This document shows positions 26,316-33,394 of a DNA stretch of 64,000 nucleotides, piece by piece; positions within the stretch are counted from its first letter, which is position 1; the number at the start of each line of letters is the position of its first letter. The DNA comes from Verrucomicrobiota bacterium (GTDB lineage: Bacteria > Verrucomicrobiota > Verrucomicrobiia > Chthoniobacterales > UBA10450): assembly GCA_003218375.1 (NCBI GenBank), contig QHNH01000015.1:57106-121105 (forward strand), in the 5' to 3' direction. The notes under the pieces are model-generated. The model saw only the letters and a program-made list of their open reading frames with translations. It was not told the origin of the DNA and ran no database searches. A program made the translations under genes and the position numbers.

Positions 26316-27518
26316 TCAATCCGGTTTCCGTTTTGGTGGTTCCATTGCTTTCTTGAGTTCGCCTTTAGCGATTTCTTTCATTATCTCCAGCTTGTTGCCC
26401 GACGGTGGTATTTTATACAGCTTCACAATCTGTTTTTCAGCAATCGAGCCAAGAATCCCGTCTTTGATCGCTTCAGCGGGTCCTCCGGTGTAATCGCCAC
26501 TGAGCAAATCGAGTCCGAGACCCACTTCGGAAAAAACTTTTGAGAGGACATACTCCGCCGGTTGTTTCCAGAGAAAAATCAAATCGAATTCGATATAAGC
26601 TGGCCGGATAGCGCCCGATTCCAACTGCCTGCTTGCGAATTGTCTCTTGACCTTTGCCCATCCCTGCTTTGTCGCCTCAGCTTCATATTCCTCAAGCGGT
26701 GTCATCCGGGTGAAACAGTTGTTTTTTGAAAAGTTAAGAATAGACCTCGCCGGAATGCCGGCCGTCTTCACAGTCAACTTGTCGAGAGCGGTAGTGGTAG
26801 TCATCGTGCACGAGATCTCGAAAACGAACCATTGGCCTTTCTGGTCCTGAACTAGAAACTCTCCGCCGAAGACACCCGCTCTAGGGGATCCTTTTTCCGA
26901 TCGAAGATCGGGTTTTAGGCTGATCACTGGTTCGCCTATTTGAAGATTTCGGTGCCCCTGCTGTTGAACCACGTGAGTAAGCTCGTGCGCAAGAAGCTTA
27001 CGCTGCGACTCCGTTCGCGGAGGATATTCATTTCGGCCGAACACAATATTGTGGCCGGATGTGAAAGCCCGCGCCTTTGTTGCCTCCGCGGCGCTGGCCG
27101 CGCGTTCGTCGGCGTGGACACGCACTTTGCTGAAATCACAGCCAAAGCGCGGTTCGAAAAATGATCGCGCGGCGGGCTCGAGCCTCTGGCCCGGCGACCA
27201 TAGGACTTCGTTTATGATAGTCGCCGCGTTTGTCGGGCCCGCATGGTTCCGACTCACACTTCGCGGCTGTATTTGAGGAGGAACTCCGGGTTGAATGCGG
27301 TACAAACCAAGGCGACTGCCAACCAAAGACCGTGTTGAAACGTTCGATACTTCCTCGGCGATGTGGTCGGCTTCCCGTTCGCAGGCGTCTCCTGGAACGT
27401 TAGTTTTCAGCTTCGTTTGAAGCCTCTGCAAAGTTTGCATGTGGCCCGATGGCAGCCTGAAGATCGAGGATACCGTAGAGCCCAACCGCCGGTTTTGTTT
27501 CTGCGCGAATACTTTCAT
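26316..27518 (-). CDS. DUF4157 domain protein with unidentified C-terminal domain
   Basis: The 400-residue protein has a DUF4157 module (about 110-200): FFEPRFGCDFSKVRVHADE and the zinc-protease-like HELTHVVQQ motif near residue 180. Family members are common around extracellular contractile injection systems and polymorphic toxins. The C-terminal 200 residues (FVFEISCTMTTTTALDKLTV, GLGLDLLSGDYTGGPAEAIK) match nothing I recognise and may be a variable payload. The basic N-terminus (MKVFAQKQNRRLGSTVSSIF) is not a secretion signal. No tail-sheath or baseplate gene lies in the window. The surrounding DNA is AT-richer than average. Confidence 0.75.
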   Translation of the reverse strand: MKVFAQKQNRRLGSTVSSIFRLPSGHMQTLQRLQTKLKTNVPGDACEREADHIAEEVSNVSTRSLVGSRLGLYRIQPGVPPQIQPRSVSRNHAGPTNAATIINEVLWSPGQRLEPAARSFFEPRFGCDFSKVRVHADERAASAAEATKARAFTSGHNIVFGRNEYPPRTESQRKLLAHELTHVVQQQGHRNLQIGEPVISLKPDLRSEKGSPRAGVFGGEFLVQDQKGQWFVFEISCTMTTTTALDKLTVKTAGIPARSILNFSKNNCFTRMTPLEEYEAEATKQGWAKVKRQFASRQLESGAIRPAYIEFDLIFLWKQPAEYVLSKVFSEVGLGLDLLSGDYTGGPAEAIKDGILGSIAEKQIVKLYKIPPSGNKLEIMKEIAKGELKKAMEPPKRKPD

Positions 27519-27653
27519 GGACAGTTCCTCGGCGGGTTAAAAAAGTTAATGGTTGCAAGCGGAAAGCGGAGCGTCATCGTATTATCGGGCGGCGGTCTCC
27601 GTTTAGTCCTACTACGAATAGCTGCTCGCGGTCGAGAACGATCAAGCGCATTC

Positions 27654-27765
27654 ATTTCGCGATGCAGACGTTCTTGGGCTTGGTGAAGAAGCGGAGGGCT
27701 TCTTCGCCGCCTTCGCGGCCGACGCCGCTTTGTTTCATGCCGCCGAAGGGGACGCGCAGATCGCG
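27654..27765 (-). pseudogene. duplicated 3' end of an aldehyde dehydrogenase gene
   Basis: These 112 bases align without gaps to 28279-28390, the end of the intact ALDH gene, with about seven mismatches. In the minus frame they still read RVPFGGMKQSGVGREGGEEA, continue to the same C-terminus (one Glu-to-Lys change) and end in TGA where the intact gene has TAA. Most differences are synonymous, so this copy evolved as coding sequence before being stranded. Homology stops abruptly at 27765. About 135 bases with no gene lie between it and the DUF4157 start. Confidence 0.85.
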
Positions 27766-27789
27766 CATTGTCTATTCCAACATCTCGTA

Positions 27790-28002
27790 TTAGTTCGCCA
27801 ATTCCGACGTTTGGCGAATAATTTTGCGCAGCGAAATGTTCACCAATTTCGAATTGGAAAAAACCTTGGCGACGTCGGGCTCCAAAACTACGACGTTTGT
27901 ACCCTGCGCATAACGACGAGCGTATTTTCCGCGCTCGCCTTGCGAGAAATCGTATTCGTCCCGCATTCCGTTTCGTGCTGGTTTACTCGGTCCCTTCTTC
28001 AT
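27790..28002 (-). CDS. antitoxin of a BrnT-type module
   Basis: From ATG 28002 the product is 70 residues: MKKGPSKPARNGMRDEYDFS, then RGKYARRYAQGTNVVVLEPD and VFSNSKLVNISLRKIIRQTS. The EYDFS-GxRGKYxxRYxxG pattern is common in antitoxins paired with BrnT or RelE-like toxins; the C-terminal part is a ribbon-helix-helix-like strand and helix. It overlaps the toxin gene by 20 bases and is downstream of it, the normal BrnT-first order. Confidence 0.75.
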   Translation of the reverse strand: MKKGPSKPARNGMRDEYDFSQGERGKYARRYAQGTNVVVLEPDVAKVFSNSKLVNISLRKIIRQTSELAN

Positions 28003-28267
28003 AAAACCTACGCTCTCGCCGGCTGGCGCGTCTGGCGCTAATGATGCGGATATTATCGTCGCGGTCGGTGTGAACAACAACGAGCAATTTACCATTAAAT
28101 GCTTTGCCCATCACGATGTGGCGCGGCTCGGTGACTGAATGTTCGGGATCGGGAATTGTGAGTGACAGAGGATCGCCAAAAACGGTTGCCACCTCTTCAA
28201 AGCTGACGCCATGTTTGGCGAGATTCGAGCGCGCTTTCCGCGAATCCCATTCGAAAGTTAACGGCAC
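27983..28267 (-). CDS. BrnT family toxin
   Basis: The 94-residue protein has the BrnT signature FEWDSRKARSNLAKHGVSFE followed by EVATVFGDPLSLTIPDPEHS, and the C-terminal RNase-like part IRIISARRASRRERRFYEEG. BrnT toxins are RelE-fold ribonucleases neutralised by the product of the overlapping downstream gene. The start is GTG (28265-28267). It begins 9 bases from the ALDH stop codon. The module is bounded on both sides by copies of the ALDH 3' end. Confidence 0.88.
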   Translation of the reverse strand: MPLTFEWDSRKARSNLAKHGVSFEEVATVFGDPLSLTIPDPEHSVTEPRHIVMGKAFNGKLLVVVHTDRDDNIRIISARRASRRERRFYEEGTE

Positions 28268-28276
28268 AACTGAAAA

Positions 28277-29722
28277 TTATTTCGCGATGCAGACATTCTT
28301 GGGCTCCGTGAAGAAACGGAGCGCTTCTTCGCCGCCTTCGCGGCCGACGCCGCTTTGTTTCATGCCGCCGAAGGGGACGCGCAGGTCGCGGACGAGCCAG
28401 CAATTTACCCAGACAGTGCCGGTATGGATTTTTTCGGCGACGCGATGGGCGCGACTTAGGTTCTGGGTCCAGACGCTCGAGGCTAGGCCGTAGTCGCAGT
28501 CGTTCGCATAGCCGATGACTTCGTCTTCGCTGTCGAACGGCGTGATGGTGACGACGGGGCCGAAAATTTCTTCGCGGTTGGTCCGGCAGGAGACGGGCAG
28601 ATCGGTGAGGACAGTGGGAGGGAAGAAGTAACCTTCGCGGCACCGTTCATTGATGGAATCGGGCGCTTTGCCGCCGAGCGCGATCTTGCCGCCTTCCTTC
28701 TGCGCGAGATCAACGTAGAACTTCACTTTCTCGAGCTGGGTCTTGCTGACGATCGCGCCCTGCTCGGTTTTATCGTCGAGGGGGTCGCCCTGTTTCAACT
28801 GCGACACCTGGTCGATGAAACGTCCGAAGAAATCCTTGTAGGCCGAGCGTTCGACGAAAACGCGCGAACCGCACAGACAAACCTGGCCCTGGTTCGCGAA
28901 GGATGAGCGGACGCTGCCGGCGATCGCAGCGTCGAGATCGGCGTCGGCAAAGATGATATTTGGATTCTTGCCGCCCAGCTCGAGGGAAACTTTTTTGAAC
29001 AACGGCGCGGCAGCTTCGGCGACTTTGCGTCCGGTTACGGTGCCGCCGGTGAAGGAGATCGTGCCGATCTTCGGGTGCGCCGTAATCGCGGCGCCGACAT
29101 TCGGCCCGGTGCCGTGGACAATGTTGAGGACGCCGTCAGGCAAACCGGCCTCGACGCAAATCTCGCAGAGGAGATAGGCGGTCATCGGCGTCAGCTCGCT
29201 CGGTTTGGCGATGGCGGTATTACCGACGGCGATGGCAGGCGCGATTTTCCAACTCAATAAATAGAGCGGCAGGTTCCAGGGCGAAATCAAACCGGCGATG
29301 CCGCGCGGCTGGCGCAGGGTGTAGTTGAACGCGATCCCGTCGGTGACGTGCGCTTCGTTCTCGGTATGAAGGATCGCGGTCGCGAAGAAGCGGAAATTGC
29401 TGGCGGCGCGCGGAATGTCGAGGCTGCGCGCGAGTGAGAGCGGCTTGCCGGTATCGATCGATTCGGCGCGCGCAAGTTTTTCGAGATCGCGCGCGATGAG
29501 ATCGGCGATGCGAAGGAGAAGGCGCGAACGTTCCGCGGCTGGAGTTTTCGACCAGGTGTCGAAAGCTTTGTCCGCGGCAGCTACGGCTGACTCAACATCG
29601 CGGCCATCGCTGTCGGGCACCTGCGAGTACGGCTTGCCCGTCGCGGGCTCGATGTTGTCCAGAAATTTTCCGCCGACCGGCTCAACGAACTTGCCGTCGA
29701 TGAAGTTGAGGATCTTTGTCAT
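28277..29722 (-). CDS. aldehyde dehydrogenase (hydroxymuconic/aminomuconic semialdehyde type)
   Basis: From ATG 29722 the product is 481 residues, full length. NAD-binding motifs ISPWNLPLYLLSWKIAPAI and FTGGTVTGRKVAEAAAPL, the catalytic Glu in SLELGGKNPNIIFADADLD and the catalytic Cys in NQGQVCLCGSRVFVE are all present. The C-terminus PFGGMKQSGVGREGGEEALR is typical of 2-hydroxymuconic/2-aminomuconic semialdehyde dehydrogenases. That suggests aromatic or kynurenine catabolism, and the RidA-like gene 4 kb away would fit, but the substrate is not certain. Its last 112 bases recur at 27654-27765. Confidence 0.88.
   Translation of the reverse strand: MTKILNFIDGKFVEPVGGKFLDNIEPATGKPYSQVPDSDGRDVESAVAAADKAFDTWSKTPAAERSRLLLRIADLIARDLEKLARAESIDTGKPLSLARSLDIPRAASNFRFFATAILHTENEAHVTDGIAFNYTLRQPRGIAGLISPWNLPLYLLSWKIAPAIAVGNTAIAKPSELTPMTAYLLCEICVEAGLPDGVLNIVHGTGPNVGAAITAHPKIGTISFTGGTVTGRKVAEAAAPLFKKVSLELGGKNPNIIFADADLDAAIAGSVRSSFANQGQVCLCGSRVFVERSAYKDFFGRFIDQVSQLKQGDPLDDKTEQGAIVSKTQLEKVKFYVDLAQKEGGKIALGGKAPDSINERCREGYFFPPTVLTDLPVSCRTNREEIFGPVVTITPFDSEDEVIGYANDCDYGLASSVWTQNLSRAHRVAEKIHTGTVWVNCWLVRDLRVPFGGMKQSGVGREGGEEALRFFTEPKNVCIAK
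28279..28390. repeat. 112-bp direct repeat, intact copy inside the ALDH gene
   Basis: This is the partner of 27654-27765. The stretch from TTCTTCGCCGCCTTCGCGGC onward is identical in both copies for nearly 60 bases. The pair encloses the BrnT toxin-antitoxin module (27790-28267). Confidence 0.85.
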
Positions 29723-29753
29723 GTCGAGCGTAGTCGGAATAATAATGGAACTT

Positions 29754-30869
29754 TCACAGTTCCGCGAGAATGGCTCGCGCGGCTTTGGCACTCGCGCCGG
29801 ATTCGCCGAGCTTCTCGATTACGCCGTCGAACTCGGAAATCATTCGCCGCCGAGTGTCTGGATCATTTACCAACCGCAACACGGAACCGGCAATCGCTTT
29901 CGGTCGGGCTTCGTGCTGGAGAAATTCAGGAACGATCTCGCGGCCGGCCAGGACGTTCGGCATCCCGAGAAACGGGGTGCGCATGAGGAGGCGCGCGGCA
30001 AAATAAGTCGGCCAGGAAACTTTGTAGACGAGGACGAAAGGTAAACGGAAATAGGCGGCCTCGAGGGTGGCGGTTCCGGATGCGACCATTCCGGCGAAGG
30101 CGCGCTGCATCGTGCCCGAACTGTCGGCGGTCATCACCCGGATTCGTTCACGAAGAGGTGAGGATGCGAGGGAAACCTGGATTTCGCGCGCCAACGCGTC
30201 GGATGCGGCCGCGACTTCAAAGTGAGAGGTCGGACGTTGCGCGACCATTTCGCCTGCGGCCTTCAGCATGACGGGAAAGATTTTTTTCACCTCGCGTGAT
30301 CGGCTTCCGGGGAAAAGGCCGATGAGATTGGGGTCGCGCGCTTCGCCGGTCTGGCGCCTGGCCAGATTTTCGATCATCGGATGGCCGACAAAAATCGTGC
30401 GAAGTCCGGAGAGATTGTAGAGCTCCGCTTCGAAGGGAAAGATGCAGAGCATGAGGTCGAGATAGCGCGCCATCTGCCGGATGCGGCCGCGGTTCCAGGC
30501 CCAGACTTGGGGACTGATGTAGTAAATGATTTTCAGTTTTGGCGATCGCCGGCGAAGTGTGCGCGCCAGGCGAAGGTTGAAGCCGGGGAAATCGATCAGG
30601 ACGGCGGCATCAGGCCGGGCCGCGTCGATCTCGGCGAGTGCTCTGGCGAATTGCTCGCGGAAATAGCCGTAATGCTTCACCACTTCCCAGAGACCGACGA
30701 CCGCCGCATCCCCGATCCAGTCGCTGATGGTGTCGCCAGCGATCGCTTTCATTTGCGGACCGCCCCGTCCGTAAAGCTCGCAATCGGGGGCCAGGTCGCG
30801 AAGCGATCGCATCAAGGCCGCGCCATGTTCGTCCCCGCTGGCTTCGCCCGCGATGAAGTAAATTTTCAT
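29754..30869 (-). CDS. lpxB: lipid-A-disaccharide synthase
   Basis: The 371-residue GT19 enzyme begins MKIYFIAGEASGDEHGAALM, the LpxB signature, followed by GRGGPQMKAIAGDTISDWIG. Later motifs include YYISPQVWAWNRGRIRQMAR, FPFEAELY, FVGHPMIENL and GLFPGSRSREVKKIFPVML. It joins UDP-diacylglucosamine to lipid X to form the lipid A disaccharide at the inner membrane. With the GnnA-like oxidoreductase upstream on the same strand it may belong to a lipid A gene group interrupted by a REP-associated transposase. Confidence 0.95.
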   Translation of the reverse strand: MKIYFIAGEASGDEHGAALMRSLRDLAPDCELYGRGGPQMKAIAGDTISDWIGDAAVVGLWEVVKHYGYFREQFARALAEIDAARPDAAVLIDFPGFNLRLARTLRRRSPKLKIIYYISPQVWAWNRGRIRQMARYLDLMLCIFPFEAELYNLSGLRTIFVGHPMIENLARRQTGEARDPNLIGLFPGSRSREVKKIFPVMLKAAGEMVAQRPTSHFEVAAASDALAREIQVSLASSPLRERIRVMTADSSGTMQRAFAGMVASGTATLEAAYFRLPFVLVYKVSWPTYFAARLLMRTPFLGMPNVLAGREIVPEFLQHEARPKAIAGSVLRLVNDPDTRRRMISEFDGVIEKLGESGASAKAARAILAEL

Positions 30870-30878
30870 TTGCTCGGA

Positions 30879-30958
30879 GGGACGTGCTTCCGCACGTCCC
30901 TAACTTTTTGGTGGGCCGCGCCGATCACGAGAATTTGGGACGTGCCGAAGCATGTCCC
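30879..30958. repeat. REP pair, GGGACGTGC family (downstream side of transposase)
   Basis: Two palindromic units: GGGACGTGC/GCACGTCCC with loop TTCC (30879-30900), and GGGACGTGC/GCATGTCCC with loop CGAA and one mismatch (30937-30958). The loops are near-complementary, so the units face each other as in a BIME. The matching pair at 31436-31488 lies at the other end of the transposase gene. Confidence 0.88.
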
Positions 30959-30971
30959 TCCGAAGAAAGCG

Positions 30972-31514
30972 TCACCATCGCAACTCGTTCAGTTCGCCCT
31001 GATAGGGCCAATCACTCGCGTCAGTTACGTAGCCGTGACGCACCGGATTATTCCGCACGTATTCCCATTTCTCGCCGTAGCTTTCGCCACGACGCAGCTG
31101 GCGATCCCAGTGGTGACGTTGCCAGACTTGACCTTGTTTGCCGATCAGGCCCGTCGCGTACGATTTCCAAAAACGCATCCAACGTTCAAGCGAAGAAGCA
31201 TCGATACCATTGGGTGCACAGAAAAGGTGCACATGATTCGGCATGACAACGTAGCGCCCAACGAGCCACGTCGATGCTTTCGCCCACGCATTCAGGATCG
31301 CTTGATGCGACGATGGTGAGGCCAGCATGGGTCGTCTCTTGGCTGTGGAACAGGTAACGAAAACGATGACTGGCCGATTGTGCGCTTCGAGGGGCGCGAG
31401 ATGAATCGGATGGCGGCGGCCATCTCCTTCTCTGAGGGACGTGCTTCTGCACGTCCCTGAAATAATGGGACGTGCGGAAGCACGTCCCTCCGAGGTTGGA
31501 TTTGCGCCGCTCAT
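30972..31514 (-). CDS. REP-associated tyrosine transposase (RAYT, Y1_Tnp)
   Basis: The Y1 transposase core is clear: RPVIVFVTCSTAKRRPMLAS, the HUH motif in VGRYVVMPNHVHLFCAP, RWMRFWKSYATGL and the C-terminal KWEYVRNNPVRHGYVTDASD with DWPYQGELNELRW-type ending. The single catalytic Tyr lies in the KWEYVRNNPVR helix. RAYTs cut and move REP hairpins. The open frame extends to ATG 31514 (180 residues, ATGA overlap with the oxidoreductase stop), but its first 27 residues are translated from a REP pair, so the true start may be internal. Confidence 0.88.
   Translation of the reverse strand: MSGANPTSEGRASARPIISGTCRSTSLREGDGRRHPIHLAPLEAHNRPVIVFVTCSTAKRRPMLASPSSHQAILNAWAKASTWLVGRYVVMPNHVHLFCAPNGIDASSLERWMRFWKSYATGLIGKQGQVWQRHHWDRQLRRGESYGEKWEYVRNNPVRHGYVTDASDWPYQGELNELRW
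31436..31488. repeat. REP pair, GGGACGTGC family (inside transposase 5' region)
   Basis: GGGACGTGC/GCACGTCCC with loop TTCT (31436-31457) and the same stem with loop GGAA (31467-31488). These two units are opposite in orientation, 9 bases apart, and their translation forms the EGRASARP-type start of the transposase frame. Confidence 0.88.
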
Positions 31515-32425
31515 GCGTTGATGCGCTTCGTGATTTCCACGGCGAGCTCGAGGGCGGCGGCGGCCTGGAACCCGGAAACTTTTGGGGCGCGGCCGGTCGC
31601 GGCGCATTCGATGAAGGCGGCCAACTCGCGTTTCAACGGCTCTTCGCGCTCGATCTCGACTTCCTCCCGCTTCAAACCTTCCGCGGTGCGCCGGTACATT
31701 TCGCCGCTCTGGTTCTGGTAATCGAGCGAGAGATACACGTCCTCCTGGAAAACGCGAATCTTGCGCATCTGTTCCGGACTGATCCGGCTCGAGGTGATGT
31801 TCGCGACGCAACCATTCTCGAAACGGATCCGGGCGTTCGCAATATCCTCGCCCCGGCTCAAGACCGGCACACCGACGGCGTCGATCGCTTGCACGGGCGA
31901 ACGCACGAGGTGCAAAACGATTTCGAGATCGTGGATCATCAGATCGAGGACGACGCCGATATCGGTGCTGCGATTTGGATAAGGCGAAAGGCGATGGGCC
32001 TCAATGAAGCGGGGATTGGTCAGGCGTTTTTCCAGCGCGCCGAGGACGGGATTGAAGCGTTCGACATGACCGACCTGGAGGACGAGTCCGCGCGACGCCG
32101 CCAGTTCCGCCAGCTCGCTGGCGTGCGCGCTATTGTCCGCGATCGGCTTTTCCACGAGCAGATGTTTGCCGCGCGCGAGCAGTTCGCGGCCGATTTCGAA
32201 ATGGGTAATCGTCGGCGTGGCGATGGACGCGGCGTCTACCTGTTCGGCAAATTCTTCGAGGGACTCCGCAGCTTTGACGCCGAATTCAGCGGCCCGCTCT
32301 CCGGCGACCGCCCGATCCGTATCGTAAATCGCGGTGAACTGGGCGCCGGGCAGCTCCGCATAAAGCCGGGCGTGATTCTTCCCGATGTGGCCGACGCCGA
32401 CCACGCCAACGCGCGGCGTCTTCAC
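31511..32425 (-). CDS. Gfo/Idh/MocA oxidoreductase, possibly UDP-GlcNAc 3-dehydrogenase (GnnA-like)
   Basis: The GTG at 32425 overlaps the GDP-fucose synthase stop (GTGA) and gives 304 residues. The Rossmann motif VGVVGVGHIGKNHARLY and the family signature LLVEKPIA are followed by LVLQVGHVERFNPVL and DIGVVLDLMIHDLEIVL. That last pair of motifs resembles oxidoreductases encoded beside lpxA/lpxB, such as GnnA, which with GnnB makes the 3-amino sugar precursor for lipid A. The nearby lpxB supports this, but no gnnB aminotransferase is in the window. Sugar specificity is inference. Confidence 0.75.
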   Translation of the reverse strand: MKTPRVGVVGVGHIGKNHARLYAELPGAQFTAIYDTDRAVAGERAAEFGVKAAESLEEFAEQVDAASIATPTITHFEIGRELLARGKHLLVEKPIADNSAHASELAELAASRGLVLQVGHVERFNPVLGALEKRLTNPRFIEAHRLSPYPNRSTDIGVVLDLMIHDLEIVLHLVRSPVQAIDAVGVPVLSRGEDIANARIRFENGCVANITSSRISPEQMRKIRVFQEDVYLSLDYQNQSGEMYRRTAEGLKREEVEIEREEPLKRELAAFIECAATGRAPKVSGFQAAAALELAVEITKRINA

Positions 32426-33378
32426 GTCTCGTTTTCCAGGAACCATTGGTAAGTCCGCGCGATCCCGTCGCGCAATCCGATGCGATGCCGCCAGCCGAGT
32501 GCATGAATTTTCGAGACATCGAGCAATTTCCGCGGGGTCCCATCGGGCTTGGCTGTGTCCCAGGCGAGGTCGCCTTTGAAGTCGACGACGTCGCAGATCA
32601 ATTCGGCCAGCTCGCGGATCGAAATGTCTTCGCCGCAACCGATGTTGACGATCTCCGGGCTGTCGTATTTCTCGAGCAGGAAAACGCAAGCCGCCGCGAG
32701 ATCGTCGACATGGAGAAATTCCCGGCGCGGCTGGCCCGAGCCCCACACGACGAGCTCGCGCTTTCCCTCCTGTTTGGCGAGGTGCGCCTTTCGCAGAAGC
32801 GCGGGAAGGACGTGCGAGGAGACCAGATCGAAGTTGTCGTTAGGCCCGTAAAGGTTGGTCGGCATCGCGGAGATGAAGTTCGCGCCGTACTCGCGGCTGT
32901 AGGCCTGGCAAAGTTTGATGCCCGCGATCTTGGCGATCGCGTAGGCTTCGTTCGTCGGCTCGAGCGGGCCGGTGAGAAGCGCGCTCTCGGGAATCGGTTG
33001 CGGCGCGTGTTTCGGATAAATGCAGGAACTGCCGAGGAACAAAAGCTTGCGCACTCCGCTGTCGTGGGCGGCGCGCACGACATTGTTCTGCATCTGTAAA
33101 TTCTCGAGGAGGAACTCGACGGGCAGATCGCTGTTCGCCTTGATCCCGCCCACCTTGGCCGCCGCTAGAATCACGACGGCCGGTTTTTCCTGCGCGAAAA
33201 AACGGTCGACGTCGCCGGCATCCCGAAGGTCCATCTCGGCGCGGTCCCGCGTGAGCAAATTGGCAAACCCGTCCTGCTCGAGCTGGCGCACGAGGGCGCT
33301 ACCGACGAGGCCCCGATGGCCCGCGATAAAGATTTTGTCCGGTTTTTCCACGGGCCGCGAGAGAGTGAGGATTAGCAT
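32422..33378 (-). CDS. fcl: GDP-L-fucose synthase
   Basis: From ATG 33378, preceded by a purine-rich GGAAAAAAGA site, the protein is 318 residues. SDR motifs: IFIAGHRGLVGSALVRQLEQ (NADP binding), ILAAAKVGGI, FLGSSCIYPKHAPQPIPES and the catalytic YAIAKIAGIKLCQAY. PTNLYGPNDNFD and the C-terminal DTAKPDGTPRKLLDVSKI are specific to WcaG/Fcl enzymes. It epimerises and reduces GDP-4-keto-6-deoxymannose to GDP-L-fucose for surface polysaccharide. The TTG at 33402 is a weaker alternative start. Confidence 0.93.
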   Translation of the reverse strand: MLILTLSRPVEKPDKIFIAGHRGLVGSALVRQLEQDGFANLLTRDRAEMDLRDAGDVDRFFAQEKPAVVILAAAKVGGIKANSDLPVEFLLENLQMQNNVVRAAHDSGVRKLLFLGSSCIYPKHAPQPIPESALLTGPLEPTNEAYAIAKIAGIKLCQAYSREYGANFISAMPTNLYGPNDNFDLVSSHVLPALLRKAHLAKQEGKRELVVWGSGQPRREFLHVDDLAAACVFLLEKYDSPEIVNIGCGEDISIRELAELICDVVDFKGDLAWDTAKPDGTPRKLLDVSKIHALGWRHRIGLRDGIARTYQWFLENET

Positions 33379-33394
33379 TTTCTTTTTTCCTTCA

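Noticed and set aside
33020..33394. N-terminal extension of the half-length ALDH frame
   Set aside because: Lies wholly inside the opposite-strand GDP-fucose synthase gene and has no ALDH similarity; ATG 33395 is the sensible start.
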